This document shows, in pieces, positions 16,407-24,671 of a DNA stretch of 64,000 nt (position 1 is the stretch's first letter; each line of letters opens with the position of its first letter). The notes below the pieces were generated by a model. It was not told the DNA's origin. It ran no database searches and worked only from the letters and a program-made list of their open reading frames with translations. Source of the stretch: Adhaeribacter arboris (GTDB taxonomy: Bacteria > Bacteroidota > Bacteroidia > Cytophagales > Hymenobacteraceae). Position numbers and translations under genes: made by a program. Location of the stretch: the NCBI RefSeq assembly GCF_003023845.1, contig NZ_PYFT01000001.1, forward strand, positions 682,001-746,000. Direction: 5' to 3'.

Positions 16407-17825
16407 ATGAAAAAAAATCCTTTAACCGCCTTTTGTGTCCTTATCTCCGTGTTCCTACTTTCTTGTTCCGGAAACAAAAAAGAAACTACCAAAAACGAAT
16501 CGGCCACAAATAGCTCCGCAGTGACTAGCAAAATCAAATTAATTAACCTCGATCCAGGGCACTTTCACGCCGCTCTGGTGCAAAAGTCGATGTACCCGAA
16601 CGTGAATCCGCAAGTGCACGTTTTTGCGCCCGCCGGACCAGATGTAGACGAATATTTAAAAAAAATTAACCAGTATAATGGCCGCGTAGAAAGTCCGACG
16701 GAGTGGCAGGAAGAAGTATATACCGGACCCGATTACCTACAGAAAATGCTGGCTGCCAAACCCGGTAATGTGGTAATAATGGCTGGTAATAACCAGAAAA
16801 AAACGGAGTACATTAAAACCTCTGTTGAGGCGGGTTTACATGTACTGGCCGATAAACCAATGGCCATTAATACGGCTAATTTTAACTTGCTGAAAGAAGC
16901 GTTTGCCACCGCCAAAAAAAATAAAGTTCTGCTTTACGATATTATGACGGAGCGCTACGAAATAACCACCATGCTGCAACGTGAATTCTCGCAGTTAGCG
17001 GAGGTTTTTGGTACGCTGCAAAAAGGAACAACTGCCGAACCCGCTATTACCAAAGAAAGCGTGCATCATTATTTTAAATACGTTTCCGGGGCGCCGCTTA
17101 TCCGGCCGGCCTGGTTTTTTGATGTAGCCCAACAAGGCGAAGGAATTGTGGATGTAACTACTCACCTCGTAGATTTAGTGCAATGGGAGGCTTATCCGGA
17201 GCAGGTAATCGATTATACCAAGGACATTAAGGTAAACACCGCCCGGCATTGGCAAACCAAGCTAACTCCCAGCCAATTTAAAAAAGTAACGAATTTAACT
17301 TCTTACCCTGACTATCTGCAAAAATCGGTGGTAAACGATTCTTTACTGGGCGTTTATGCTAACGGTGAAATTAATTACCAAATAAAAGGTACCCACGCTA
17401 AAGTTTCCGTAATCTGGAACTATGAAGCGCCGGAAGGCGCTGGTGATACACATTTTTCTATTATGAGAGGTACCAAAGCGAATCTGGTAATCCGGCAGGG
17501 AAAAGAACAAAATTATAAACCAGTATTGTCCATCGAGCCCGCACCCGGAGCAGATTTAAAAACGTTTGAATCTGCTTTACAGAGTGGTTTAACGCAGGTA
17601 CAGAAAAAATTTCCGGGAGTAACTATCGAAAAAAATGGTTCTAACTGGACGGTTACGGCTCCCGAAAAGTACCATAACGGCCACGAAGCCCACTTTGGCC
17701 AGGTTACCGAAAAATACCTGCAGTTTTTAAGTACCGGTACAATGCCGGAATGGGAAGTTCCGAACATGATTGCTAAATATTACACTACCACCCAAGCCTT
17801 AGAATTAGCCCGTAAAAAGAAATAA
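16407..17825 (+). CDS. Gfo/Idh/MocA family oxidoreductase lipoprotein with putative oxidoreductase C-terminal domain
   Basis: 472 residues with a lipoprotein signal (VLISVFLLSCSGNK; lipid Cys at residue 20). The Rossmann domain is divergent: LINLDPGHFHAALVQKSMYP takes the place of the usual GxGxxG region, then NVVIMAGNNQKKTEYIKTSVEAGLHVLADKPMAI gives the DKP motif. The long C-terminal domain (VDVTTHLVDLVQWEAYPEQ ... EVPNMIAKYYTTTQALELARKKK) is the Bacteroidota 'putative oxidoreductase C-terminal' type. With no clear GxGxxG nucleotide loop, cofactor binding is uncertain. It lies 469 bp behind the first oxidoreductase and may have its own promoter. A terminator follows at 17872. Confidence 0.8.
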   Translation: MKKNPLTAFCVLISVFLLSCSGNKKETTKNESATNSSAVTSKIKLINLDPGHFHAALVQKSMYPNVNPQVHVFAPAGPDVDEYLKKINQYNGRVESPTEWQEEVYTGPDYLQKMLAAKPGNVVIMAGNNQKKTEYIKTSVEAGLHVLADKPMAINTANFNLLKEAFATAKKNKVLLYDIMTERYEITTMLQREFSQLAEVFGTLQKGTTAEPAITKESVHHYFKYVSGAPLIRPAWFFDVAQQGEGIVDVTTHLVDLVQWEAYPEQVIDYTKDIKVNTARHWQTKLTPSQFKKVTNLTSYPDYLQKSVVNDSLLGVYANGEINYQIKGTHAKVSVIWNYEAPEGAGDTHFSIMRGTKANLVIRQGKEQNYKPVLSIEPAPGADLKTFESALQSGLTQVQKKFPGVTIEKNGSNWTVTAPEKYHNGHEAHFGQVTEKYLQFLSTGTMPEWEVPNMIAKYYTTTQALELARKKK

Positions 17826-17871
17826 ATCCGATTTCTAAAATCAGGAAAAAGTAGTTTTTAGTTATAAGTGA

Positions 17872-17900
17872 AAGTCGGATTTGTTTAGGTCCGGCTTTTT
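17872..17900 (+). terminator. rho-independent terminator after the oxidoreductase gene
   Basis: AAGTCGGA pairs with TCCGGCTT (one G-T pair) around a 10-base loop and runs into TTTTT; it lies 47 bp after the stop codon at 17825. Confidence 0.65.
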
Positions 17901-18019
17901 GTTTTATCAGAAGAATAGTCAATACACAATCATATAAAACAATTGCCATAAACCCGACGGGTTTCTCCGCAATCGTTATAGAAGTTGATTAAGCGATCTG
18001 GAAGGTGTAGTAGCTGGTT

Positions 18020-18248
18020 ATAATTAGAATCAGTTAGCCGAGAATGAAGGACAGTAGTTTGGCTAGGAACGGCCTTCCAAGGTTCCGGTTCCGATAATTG
18101 TTGGGATTCCGACGTGTAGGGGCGTGCTGCGCACGTTTCTACCAGAGGAAAGAAAAAAGTAATAGCAGCCTCTCCTCCCCTGTTTTTAGGGGAGGTGCCC
18201 GGAGGGCGGAGAGGTAAAAGAGGTCCGCCGGTCACGAGGCAAACTGAT
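18020..18248 (-). repeat. dispersed imperfect repeat, copy 3 (reverse orientation)
   Basis: Read in reverse, this copy shares with the copies at 48422 and 60218 the blocks AGTTTGGCT, GGCCTTC-AAGGTTC, TTCCGACGT and the end block CCGCCGG-CA-GAGGCAAAC. Compared with 60218 it holds extra sequence between the TTCCGACGT block and the end block, including the inserted hairpin at 18174-18195. Confidence 0.65.
18174..18195. repeat. CT/GA-rich hairpin of a common intergenic repeat type
   Basis: CCTCCCCT, a 6-base loop, then AGGGGAGG, followed by GTGCCCGGAGGGCGGAGAGG. A related element with a perfect 22-bp palindrome is at 61079-61100. Such elements are scattered in many Bacteroidota genomes. Confidence 0.55.
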
Positions 18249-18562
18249 TACTTTTCAAATAAGATAGCATCGCCAACTGGAGACGGGAACCGGCTCGCAC
18301 GGTAAATTGCTCCGAGTAAGACTTTTATACTTCCATCTAGTATAATTTATCTCTTGCAGCAAAAATTTAATTTAGAATAGAACAGATTTACCAATGTGGA
18401 TGTTGCTTACCTAACAGAATTTTGAAATATTATCAGCTGCTTGGGCGTTAGATGATACAGATTAATTCCATTTTCTTTTTCTGCTTGAATAAGGGTGAAA
18501 GAAGAAAATTTTAATCGGTATTTTAAAGAGCTTCGTTTGTACTAATTTATTTATTTATCCGG

Positions 18563-19660
18563 GTGAAACAACTTTACCTTCTTTTTTTATTCATCTACTT
18601 ACTTTGTCTGGCTTGTTCTTCACCCGAGGATAAAAAAGAGGAGGTGCCTACGCCCGTTCCTACGCCTTTTCAACTTCAATTTTCCGATCGTTTTCAACCA
18701 CCTGCTATCCCCGAAGATAATCCTTTAACCGTTGAAGGCGTGAACCTGGGGCGCCGTTTATTTTACGAAAAGAAGCTTTCGGGCAATAATACCATGTCCT
18801 GCGGGAGTTGCCACCAGCAAAAATTGGCTTTTACCGATGGACAAGCTTTTAGTACCGGTATAGATGGTCAACAAACTACTCGCAGTGCTATGAGTTTGGT
18901 AAATCTGGCCTGGAATAAAACCTTTAACTGGGCTGGTGAAGCTAACTCTTTAGAAGCGCAGGCTCGCATTCCGATTGAAAACCCACTGGAAATGCACCAA
19001 AACCTGGACGAAGCCGGGCGGGAATTACAAAATACGGCCACTTATCCCCGCCTTTTTCAAAAAGCATTTGGCACGAGTACCATCACCTCCGATTTAATGC
19101 TGAAAGCCTTGGGCCAGTTTACCCGCACGCTTATTTCTACCAATTCGAGTTACGATAAGTACCGGGCCGGGGAGGCTTCGCTTTCCGTAGAAGAATTGGA
19201 AGGCATGCAATTGTTTTTTACCCATCCGGACCCTAGCCGTAAATTACGGGGCGGTAATTGCGGTGACTGCCACGGCAGCGATTTTTTTACCTTGCAACAA
19301 TTTCATAATAACGGCTTGGACGTTGATTTTACCGATAAGGGTAGGGGAGCAGTTACCGGAAAAGCAACGGATAATGGTAGATTTAAAGCGCCTTCTCTCC
19401 GGAATATTGCGGTAACGGCGCCTTACATGCACGATGGCCGTTTAAAGACCTTAGAAGAAGTACTGGATCATTATAATGAACATATTCAAAGTGCCAGCCC
19501 GAACCTGGATCCTTTAATTATAGAAGCTTCCAATAAAGTGGGCGGGAAAGCCTTGGAACTTACGCCCGACGAAAAAGCAAAAATTATTAAATTTTTACAT
19601 ACTTTAACCGATGAATCGTTCTTAAAAGACGAGCGTTTCTCGGAAATTACTACTCCTTAA
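18563..19660 (+). CDS. dihaem cytochrome c peroxidase-like / MauG-MbnH family lipoprotein
   Basis: 365 residues, GTG start at 18563 giving MKQLYLLFLFIYLLCLAC (lipid Cys about residue 18). Two haem c sites: CGSCH (80-84) after LGRRLFYEKKLSGNNTMS, and CGDCH near residue 235. The segment APYMHDGRLKTLEEVLDHYN near the C-terminus is typical of the MauG/CcpA superfamily. Family knowledge: members either reduce peroxide or use high-valent haem to oxidise tryptophan or tyrosine in a partner protein; MbnH does this to MbnP. An MbnP gene and a second paralogue lie in the same cluster. Acts in the periplasm, membrane-anchored by lipid. Confidence 0.88.
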   Translation: MKQLYLLFLFIYLLCLACSSPEDKKEEVPTPVPTPFQLQFSDRFQPPAIPEDNPLTVEGVNLGRRLFYEKKLSGNNTMSCGSCHQQKLAFTDGQAFSTGIDGQQTTRSAMSLVNLAWNKTFNWAGEANSLEAQARIPIENPLEMHQNLDEAGRELQNTATYPRLFQKAFGTSTITSDLMLKALGQFTRTLISTNSSYDKYRAGEASLSVEELEGMQLFFTHPDPSRKLRGGNCGDCHGSDFFTLQQFHNNGLDVDFTDKGRGAVTGKATDNGRFKAPSLRNIAVTAPYMHDGRLKTLEEVLDHYNEHIQSASPNLDPLIIEASNKVGGKALELTPDEKAKIIKFLHTLTDESFLKDERFSEITTP

Positions 19661-19710
19661 TCAGGCGTTAGATTTAAAAATTTAGTAAAAAGTTTTTATG
19701 GTAGGGCAGG

Positions 19711-20112
19711 TTGCTTTACTTTTACCGCATAAAAATTTCCTTGAAAAGTACCCTTACTATATTGCTACTGGTGGTAATGATGCTGCAAAGCTTCAGCAAG
19801 GTACTTATTGTCTTAAATTACCAGGCAAATAAAAATTACATTGCCGCGTTTTTGTGCGTGAATAAACAAAAACCGCAGCTTCATTGCGAAGGGCATTGTT
19901 ACCTCAAAAAAGAATTAAATAAAGCGGAAGAAGCCCAAAAAAAATCAACCAATCAAAATCAAAAATTCGAAATTACTCTTTTCTGCCAAAATCTTTTGAA
20001 GGTTAATTTCCAGCCCGAATATAAGCTAGAAACGTATCAGGTATTTAAGCCGGCCTCTTACCGGTTTTCGGTCTTACTAAATTATTTCCACCCACCCCAA
20101 GTTCTCGCTTAA
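19711..20112 (+). CDS. small membrane-anchored protein with Cys/His cluster, unknown function
   Basis: 133 residues from a TTG at 19711. It has one N-terminal transmembrane or signal segment (STLTILLLVVMMLQSFSKVL), then ANKNYIAAFLCVNKQKPQLHCEGHCYLKKEL, where one Cys precedes an HCxxHC cluster, and a Lys-rich amphipathic stretch. I recognise the LNYQANKNYI...LCVNK pattern as a small Bacteroidota protein of unknown role. Within a copper/cytochrome cluster, the Cys/His residues suggest metal binding, which is inference. Start choice is uncertain because no in-frame ATG precedes the hydrophobic segment. Confidence 0.65.
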   Translation: MLYFYRIKISLKSTLTILLLVVMMLQSFSKVLIVLNYQANKNYIAAFLCVNKQKPQLHCEGHCYLKKELNKAEEAQKKSTNQNQKFEITLFCQNLLKVNFQPEYKLETYQVFKPASYRFSVLLNYFHPPQVLA

Positions 20113-20325
20113 CCTCTTCGTTATTTTACCTTATTTAATTAGGTTTCAAGATTTCACCGGTTTTAAATCAACTTAAAACTAGGTTTTGGGCCTTTGGCAA
20201 TCTATTTATTCGCCTAATTTAGTAGGCTGGAGACAGAATGCCCCTAAATTTTGGGTAATAAAGTTTCAAAAAAATTCCTGGAACTTTTAACCTGTAACTA
20301 TTAACGCTCTAACTTTTAATTTCTC

Positions 20326-21093
20326 ATGCAAAACTTACTTTCCAAATATACTGCCTCTGTGGCCCTTGCTTTTATTTCTTTATGCACGCCTTCCTGCAAA
20401 GAAGATCCGGATACAACTCCGGCCTTGCCCGGCCAGGTTACCCTAGAATTTGATAATGTGGTGGGAGATGCGGCTTTATCACTCGATGATCAGGAATATA
20501 CCAATGCCAACGGCGACAAGTTTAAAGTTTCCATGTTTAAGTACTACATCAGCAATTTAATTTTTAAAAAAGCGGATGGTACCGAATATAAACAGCCGGA
20601 AAGTTATTATTTGATTGATGAAAGTACGCCTAATTCTAAGCTGGTTACTATAAAAGACATACCCGCCGGCGAATATACCGGCCTTACCTTTACCATTGGC
20701 GTGGACAGCGTTCGCAATGTTTCGGGAGCGCAAACGGGTGCATTAGATACGGCTAACGGCATGTTCTGGACCTGGAAAAGCGGTTATGTTTTTGTAAAAT
20801 TAGAAGGTACTTCGCCGCAATCTCAAAACGGCGGACTTGTATTTCATATTGGCGGTTTTCAAAAACCAAATAATACCATTCGTACCGTTTCTCCTTCTTT
20901 AAACGGCAATAAACTACTAGTAGAAGGCGGTAAAAATCCGGAAGTGCACATGAAAGTAAACGTGCTGAAGATGTTCCAGGGCGTAAACACTATTAAATTT
21001 GCGGAACTAGCCACCACTATGGGCGGTGAGAATTCGGTGAAAGTAGCCGACAATTACGTCAATATGTTTACGGTTGATCATATTCATCCTTAA
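20326..21093 (+). CDS. MbnP family copper-binding protein
   Basis: 255 residues with a lipoprotein-like N-terminus (SVALAFISLCTPSCKEDPD). The body reads VTLEFDNVVGDAALSLDDQEYTN, FKVSMFKYYISNLIF, SYYLIDE, GEYTGLTFTIGVDSVRNVSGAQTGALD, GMFWTWKSGYVFVKLEG and ends in NYVNMFTVDHIHP, all characteristic of the MbnP family. Family knowledge: MbnP is a periplasmic protein whose conserved tryptophan is converted to kynurenine by the dihaem enzyme MbnH and which then binds copper. The FWTW motif and the C-terminal HIH are candidate modification and metal sites. It overlaps the second MbnH-like gene (TAATG), so coupling is direct. Confidence 0.88.
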   Translation: MQNLLSKYTASVALAFISLCTPSCKEDPDTTPALPGQVTLEFDNVVGDAALSLDDQEYTNANGDKFKVSMFKYYISNLIFKKADGTEYKQPESYYLIDESTPNSKLVTIKDIPAGEYTGLTFTIGVDSVRNVSGAQTGALDTANGMFWTWKSGYVFVKLEGTSPQSQNGGLVFHIGGFQKPNNTIRTVSPSLNGNKLLVEGGKNPEVHMKVNVLKMFQGVNTIKFAELATTMGGENSVKVADNYVNMFTVDHIHP

Positions 21094-22145
21094 TGTTTAT
21101 GGTTCGCCAAGTTTGGAAGCAATTCTGTCACTTAAGTTTTTTGGTAGTTAGTTGCGGAATAACAGCTTGTAACCCGGAGCCTGTAGTACCAACCGAGGGA
21201 GTTAATGCTCAATTGAGTTATTTTCCGGAACCCGTTTACCAGTACCAGAACAATCCCCTGACGCGAGTTGGATTTGAATTAGGACGTAAGCTTTTTTACG
21301 ACCCCATTTTATCGGAAGATGGTTCTATTTCCTGCGGGAGCTGCCATAAGCAATTTGCCGCCTTTGCCGATTTAGAACATTCGGTAAGCCATGGGTTAAA
21401 TAATCAATTAGGTACTCGTAATACGCCGGCTTTAGCCAATCTGCGCTGGAATCCAAATTTTTTCTGGGATGGTGGGGTAAATCACTTGGAATTGGTACCC
21501 TTAGCCCCAATCACAAACCCAGTAGAAATGGGCTCGAATGTAAATTCTATTATCCGGAAACTAAATCGTGATCCGGGTTATGTAACGGAATTCCGAAAAG
21601 TTTTTCACCAGGATAGCGTTAATAGCCAGCAACTGTTTCGGGCTTTAGCCCAATTTACCGGCGAGCTAATTTCGGCTAGTGCCCCTTATGACCAATACGT
21701 GAATGGTAAAACCGACGCTCTTACGGCAGAGCAAAAACAAGGTTTATTAGTTTTTGAAGCTAAATGCAGCGCCTGCCATAAGCCCGGTTTATTTACCGAT
21801 CATTCTTTCCGCAACAACGGTTTGAATTCGGATTTTAAGCAAGACCCGGGCCGGAGAATAATAACAGACCAGCCAACGGATGAAGGTAAATTCAAGGTGC
21901 CCAGCCTGCGGAATGTAACCGTGAGTTCCCCTTATATGCACGATGGTCGGTTTCGAACCTTAGTTCAGGTGCTGGAACATTACGCGAAAGGGGTAAAAAC
22001 CTCGGCTACGCTGGACCCCCTGCTTGCCGGGGCTAACCCTGGTATTGCTTTATCCGACGAGGAAAAAAAACAATTACTGGCTTTTCTGGAAGCTTTAACG
22101 GATAAAAAATTCATCACCGATCCGCGCTTTGCCGATCCTTTTTAA
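21093..22145 (+). CDS. dihaem cytochrome c peroxidase / MbnH-like lipoprotein
   Basis: 350 residues. Lipoprotein signal LSFLVVSCGITACNPEP, then LGRKLFYDPILSEDGSISCGSCHKQF (first haem) and CSACHKPGLFTDHSF (second haem), plus SSPYMHDGRFRTLVQVLEHYAKG near the end. The ATG overlaps the stop of the MbnP gene by one base, the arrangement expected for an MbnH partner. It is paralogous to the protein at 18563-19660, with the same domain order, but the second haem motif is spaced differently (CSACH versus CGDCH). Of the two, this copy is the more likely to act on the adjacent MbnP because of the coupling; that is inference. Confidence 0.9.
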   Translation: MFMVRQVWKQFCHLSFLVVSCGITACNPEPVVPTEGVNAQLSYFPEPVYQYQNNPLTRVGFELGRKLFYDPILSEDGSISCGSCHKQFAAFADLEHSVSHGLNNQLGTRNTPALANLRWNPNFFWDGGVNHLELVPLAPITNPVEMGSNVNSIIRKLNRDPGYVTEFRKVFHQDSVNSQQLFRALAQFTGELISASAPYDQYVNGKTDALTAEQKQGLLVFEAKCSACHKPGLFTDHSFRNNGLNSDFKQDPGRRIITDQPTDEGKFKVPSLRNVTVSSPYMHDGRFRTLVQVLEHYAKGVKTSATLDPLLAGANPGIALSDEEKKQLLAFLEALTDKKFITDPRFADPF

Positions 22146-23149
22146 TGTTTAGCATGAAAAAATATACTTACTTACTCTTACTTTTCAGCTTTATTCATAC
22201 GAAAACCCAAGCCTGCGATATTTGCGGCTGCTTTATGGGCATTACGCCGTATGATAACCAGAGCAGCGTGGGCGTGCTGCATCGTTACCGCAGTTTTAAT
22301 GGTTACAAAAGCCTGAATCAAAAAAAACATTTTTTCCCGAGAGGAGGGGGCATTTTTACGGGTGGCCCTAATAACGAACCAGGCGGCTCGCACAGCCACA
22401 ACGGTAACCCCACGGATTTTGAGGTTTACCGCGTAACCGAACTTCGGGGGAAGTACTTTATTCACCAGCGCGTTGAATTAAATGCGTTTGTGCCTTACGT
22501 GCAGAATACGACGCAGTACAACCAGAACCGGACTACCTTAGCCGGTATCGGGGATATTAATATTTTTGCCGGCCTGCATTTACTGCGCCAGATTGAAGTA
22601 GCCGGTGTGCAGCAACGCTTAATTGTGGGTGGTGGTATAAAATTACCCACCGGTCATTATTACCGGGCCAACGGCGAAGGCATTCGGTATCCCTTGTTGT
22701 ACCAAACCGGTACCGGCAGCGTCGATTATTTTGGTTACGTAAATTATATTGCCGGCTACAAAAAATTTGGGTTGAGCTTAAACTCCAGTTACAAGATTAA
22801 TGGGGAAAACTATTACCACGAAAGTATTGCCAATAGCTCCGCCCACTTTGCCAATTTATTTTACCGCTACCATCTAAACGATAACTGGAACATAAACCCG
22901 TCGGTGCAGTTTTTTTATGAGTATACCAAAGGTGAAAAATTTAAAGGTGAATTAACCGGCGAACACAAAATGAACAATGCCTTACTCGGACCGGGATTCG
23001 ATATTTACTACAAAAATGCCGGCATAAATCTGGCTTTTCAGTTACCCGTTTTCCAGGAAGATATTGGCCATCCGGCCAGTTCCGGCCGTTTGATGCTCGG
23101 TTTTAGTTACAATTTTAATCAGACCAAATATTTAATTAAAAGTAACTAA
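22145..23149 (+). CDS. secreted protein with mature N-terminal CDICGC motif, transporter/beta-barrel-like
   Basis: 334 residues; ATG 22145 overlaps the preceding stop, and a second ATG at 22154 fits the signal peptide (MKKYTYLLLLFSFIHTKTQA) better. Cleavage after TQA would leave CDICGCF at the mature N-terminus, with Cys at residues 24, 27 and 29. The remainder is rich in alternating hydrophobic/polar strands (RVELNAFVPYVQNTTQY, RLIVGGGIKLPTGHYY, RLMLGFSYNFNQTKYL), as in outer-membrane beta-barrels. The CDICGC start is seen in a set of Bacteroidota proteins of unknown function. The gene sits inside the copper operon, so metal sensing or export is plausible but unproven. Confidence 0.7.
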   Translation: MFSMKKYTYLLLLFSFIHTKTQACDICGCFMGITPYDNQSSVGVLHRYRSFNGYKSLNQKKHFFPRGGGIFTGGPNNEPGGSHSHNGNPTDFEVYRVTELRGKYFIHQRVELNAFVPYVQNTTQYNQNRTTLAGIGDINIFAGLHLLRQIEVAGVQQRLIVGGGIKLPTGHYYRANGEGIRYPLLYQTGTGSVDYFGYVNYIAGYKKFGLSLNSSYKINGENYYHESIANSSAHFANLFYRYHLNDNWNINPSVQFFYEYTKGEKFKGELTGEHKMNNALLGPGFDIYYKNAGINLAFQLPVFQEDIGHPASSGRLMLGFSYNFNQTKYLIKSN

Positions 23150-23155
23150 GGATTT

Positions 23156-23551
23156 ATGAAGCACTGGTCTCGATATTTGATTTTAATAATACTAACAAGC
23201 CTCTATTCCTGCTCCATTTCGGAAAAAGAACAGCTCAAGAAGTTGGAAGAACAAGTTCTGACCCGGCACGATGAAGTTATGAGCCAAATGGATAAAATAT
23301 ATCAAAAACAGCGTAAACTTCAAACTTACCTCCAAAAAGCCGATTCAACTAAAAGCGATGGTAAGCTAGTCAGGAAACAAATAGTAGATTTAAAAATGGC
23401 CGATGAAGCCATGATGGATTGGATGCACCAATATAAAAGCCCAACTAACTTAACACCTGAAAAAGCCAACTTATATTTGCAGGACCAATTAGTAAAAATA
23501 AAACAAGTAAAAAAACAAGTGGAAGGCGCCTTAGCCAACTCGGAAAAATAG
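23156..23551 (+). CDS. small alpha-helical lipoprotein, unknown function
   Basis: 131 residues, lipoprotein signal ending in SLYSCSISEKE (lipid Cys about residue 19). The rest is charged and mostly helical with heptad-like spacing (LKKLEEQVLTRHDEVMSQMD, KIYQKQRKLQTYLQK), a central MADEAMMDWMHQYKSP and a helical end. Met- and His-containing patches (MMDWMH) could bind copper, but this is speculation. It lies 6 bp after the CDICGC gene and 9 bp before the SCO gene, clearly within the operon. Confidence 0.65.
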   Translation: MKHWSRYLILIILTSLYSCSISEKEQLKKLEEQVLTRHDEVMSQMDKIYQKQRKLQTYLQKADSTKSDGKLVRKQIVDLKMADEAMMDWMHQYKSPTNLTPEKANLYLQDQLVKIKQVKKQVEGALANSEK

Positions 23552-23560
23552 AAGCAAGTA

Positions 23561-24229
23561 GTGAAACAAAAACATAAATTATATTTTTTGCTTAAGCCAG
23601 TCAGTTTTTTCTTGCTGGTTAACTTACTTTTTGGCTGTTCTCAGCCGCGTAATACCAAAAACTCTTTGCCCATTTTAGGAGAAAGAGAAGCCGTTCAAAA
23701 GGTAGTTGATGGAAAAACCCTGACCGACACCATTTACCACCAAATTCCTGATTTTAGTTTTATCGACCAAGATAGCCAACAAGTAACCAGTCAAACATTG
23801 GCCGGAAAAATTTACGTGAGCGATTTCTTTTTTACCACGTGCCCCACTATTTGCCCTAAAATGAAAAGCCAGTTGTTACGGGTAAACGAAAAATTTAAAA
23901 ACAACGATCAGGTGGTGCTTTTATCGCATACCATTGATCCGCAGCACGATTCCGTAGCCGTTCTCCGGGACTATGCGGAGCGCCTAGGGGTAAACAGCGC
24001 CAAATGGCATTTTGTAACCGGGGCTAAAGATAGTATTTATAGCCTGGCGGCCCAGTACATGGTTTCGGCCGCCGAAGATGAAAATGAGGCTGGCGGGTTT
24101 GTGCACAGTGGTGCCTTTATTTTAGTAGACCCTAACCGCCACGTACGGGGCATTTACGATGGCACCAATCCGGAACAGGTTGATCAATTAATGAAAGATA
24201 TCCCGGTATTATTAGCAGAAAAGCCATAA
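23561..24229 (+). CDS. SCO1/SenC family copper chaperone
   Basis: 222 residues from GTG 23561, lipoprotein signal (VNLLFGCSQPR, lipid Cys 26). Thioredoxin-like fold with copper ligands visible: CPTIC (Cys94, Cys98) in FFFTTCPTICPKM and His182 in GGFVHSGAFILVD. Also SHTIDPQHDSVAVLRDYAERLG, a standard SCO segment. Family knowledge: SCO proteins deliver copper to the CuA site of cytochrome oxidase or act as thiol reductases. Placement between cytochrome and MbnP genes supports a copper role in respiration. All ligands are intact. Confidence 0.92.
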   Translation: MKQKHKLYFLLKPVSFFLLVNLLFGCSQPRNTKNSLPILGEREAVQKVVDGKTLTDTIYHQIPDFSFIDQDSQQVTSQTLAGKIYVSDFFFTTCPTICPKMKSQLLRVNEKFKNNDQVVLLSHTIDPQHDSVAVLRDYAERLGVNSAKWHFVTGAKDSIYSLAAQYMVSAAEDENEAGGFVHSGAFILVDPNRHVRGIYDGTNPEQVDQLMKDIPVLLAEKP

Positions 24230-24230
24230 C

Positions 24231-24647
24231 ATGCTAAGAAGTAAAGATCTGGGTTTTCTTGTATTTGGGCTGGCAATATTTTCTGTATTCCGTTGTTCTC
24301 CAACAATTACCGATAGCGGAAAACAATTATACGAACAGCATTGTGAAACCTGCCACATGCCGGATGGCAGCGGTTTACGTCGGCTTATTCCGCCGATTGC
24401 GCATTCCGATTATTTAGTTAAACACCGCCAGCAATTACCTTGCTTACTTAAGCACGGCATGGAAGAAACTATCACGGTAAATGGTCAAAATTACCGTCAG
24501 AAAATGCCCGGGGCCGAAAATTTAACCCCCGACCAGGTAACTAATCTGCTGAATTTTGTGCAAACAAATTTTGGTAATAAGAACGAGCGTTTTACCATAC
24601 CGGAAGTAGCGGCTATGCTCGACTCTTGTGCCGCGCATGATTATTAA
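24231..24647 (+). CDS. class I cytochrome c, membrane-anchored
   Basis: 138 residues with an N-terminal hydrophobic or lipoprotein anchor (FLVFGLAIFSVFRCSP). One haem site CETCH (38-42) in LYEQHCETCHMPDGSGLRRLIPP. The likely axial Met lies in YRQKMPGAENL (about residue 90), and LTPDQVTNLLNFVQTNFGN forms the C-terminal helix. The gene starts one base after the SCO stop. Role: single-electron carrier in the periplasm, perhaps supplying or draining electrons for the dihaem enzymes upstream. It is the last gene of the unit and is followed by a large palindrome. Confidence 0.9.
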   Translation: MLRSKDLGFLVFGLAIFSVFRCSPTITDSGKQLYEQHCETCHMPDGSGLRRLIPPIAHSDYLVKHRQQLPCLLKHGMEETITVNGQNYRQKMPGAENLTPDQVTNLLNFVQTNFGNKNERFTIPEVAAMLDSCAAHDY

Positions 24648-24671
24648 TAGGTATACCAACTTATTACTTTA

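Larger units (their letters stand above)
17901..18562. other. intergenic region upstream of the copper/cytochrome locus
   Basis: Contains a reverse-oriented copy of the dispersed repeat described at 48422 and 60218 (here about 18020-18248) and an inserted CT/GA-rich hairpin (18174-18195). The remaining 300 bp before 18563 are AT-rich and probably carry the promoter of the operon. An open frame on the minus strand (17930-18235) consists mostly of the repeat and is not believed to be a gene. Confidence 0.5.

Noticed and set aside
17930-18235. 101-codon open frame on the minus strand upstream of the copper operon
   Set aside because: It is made largely of the dispersed repeat and a CT/GA-rich hairpin; no start context, no family similarity.
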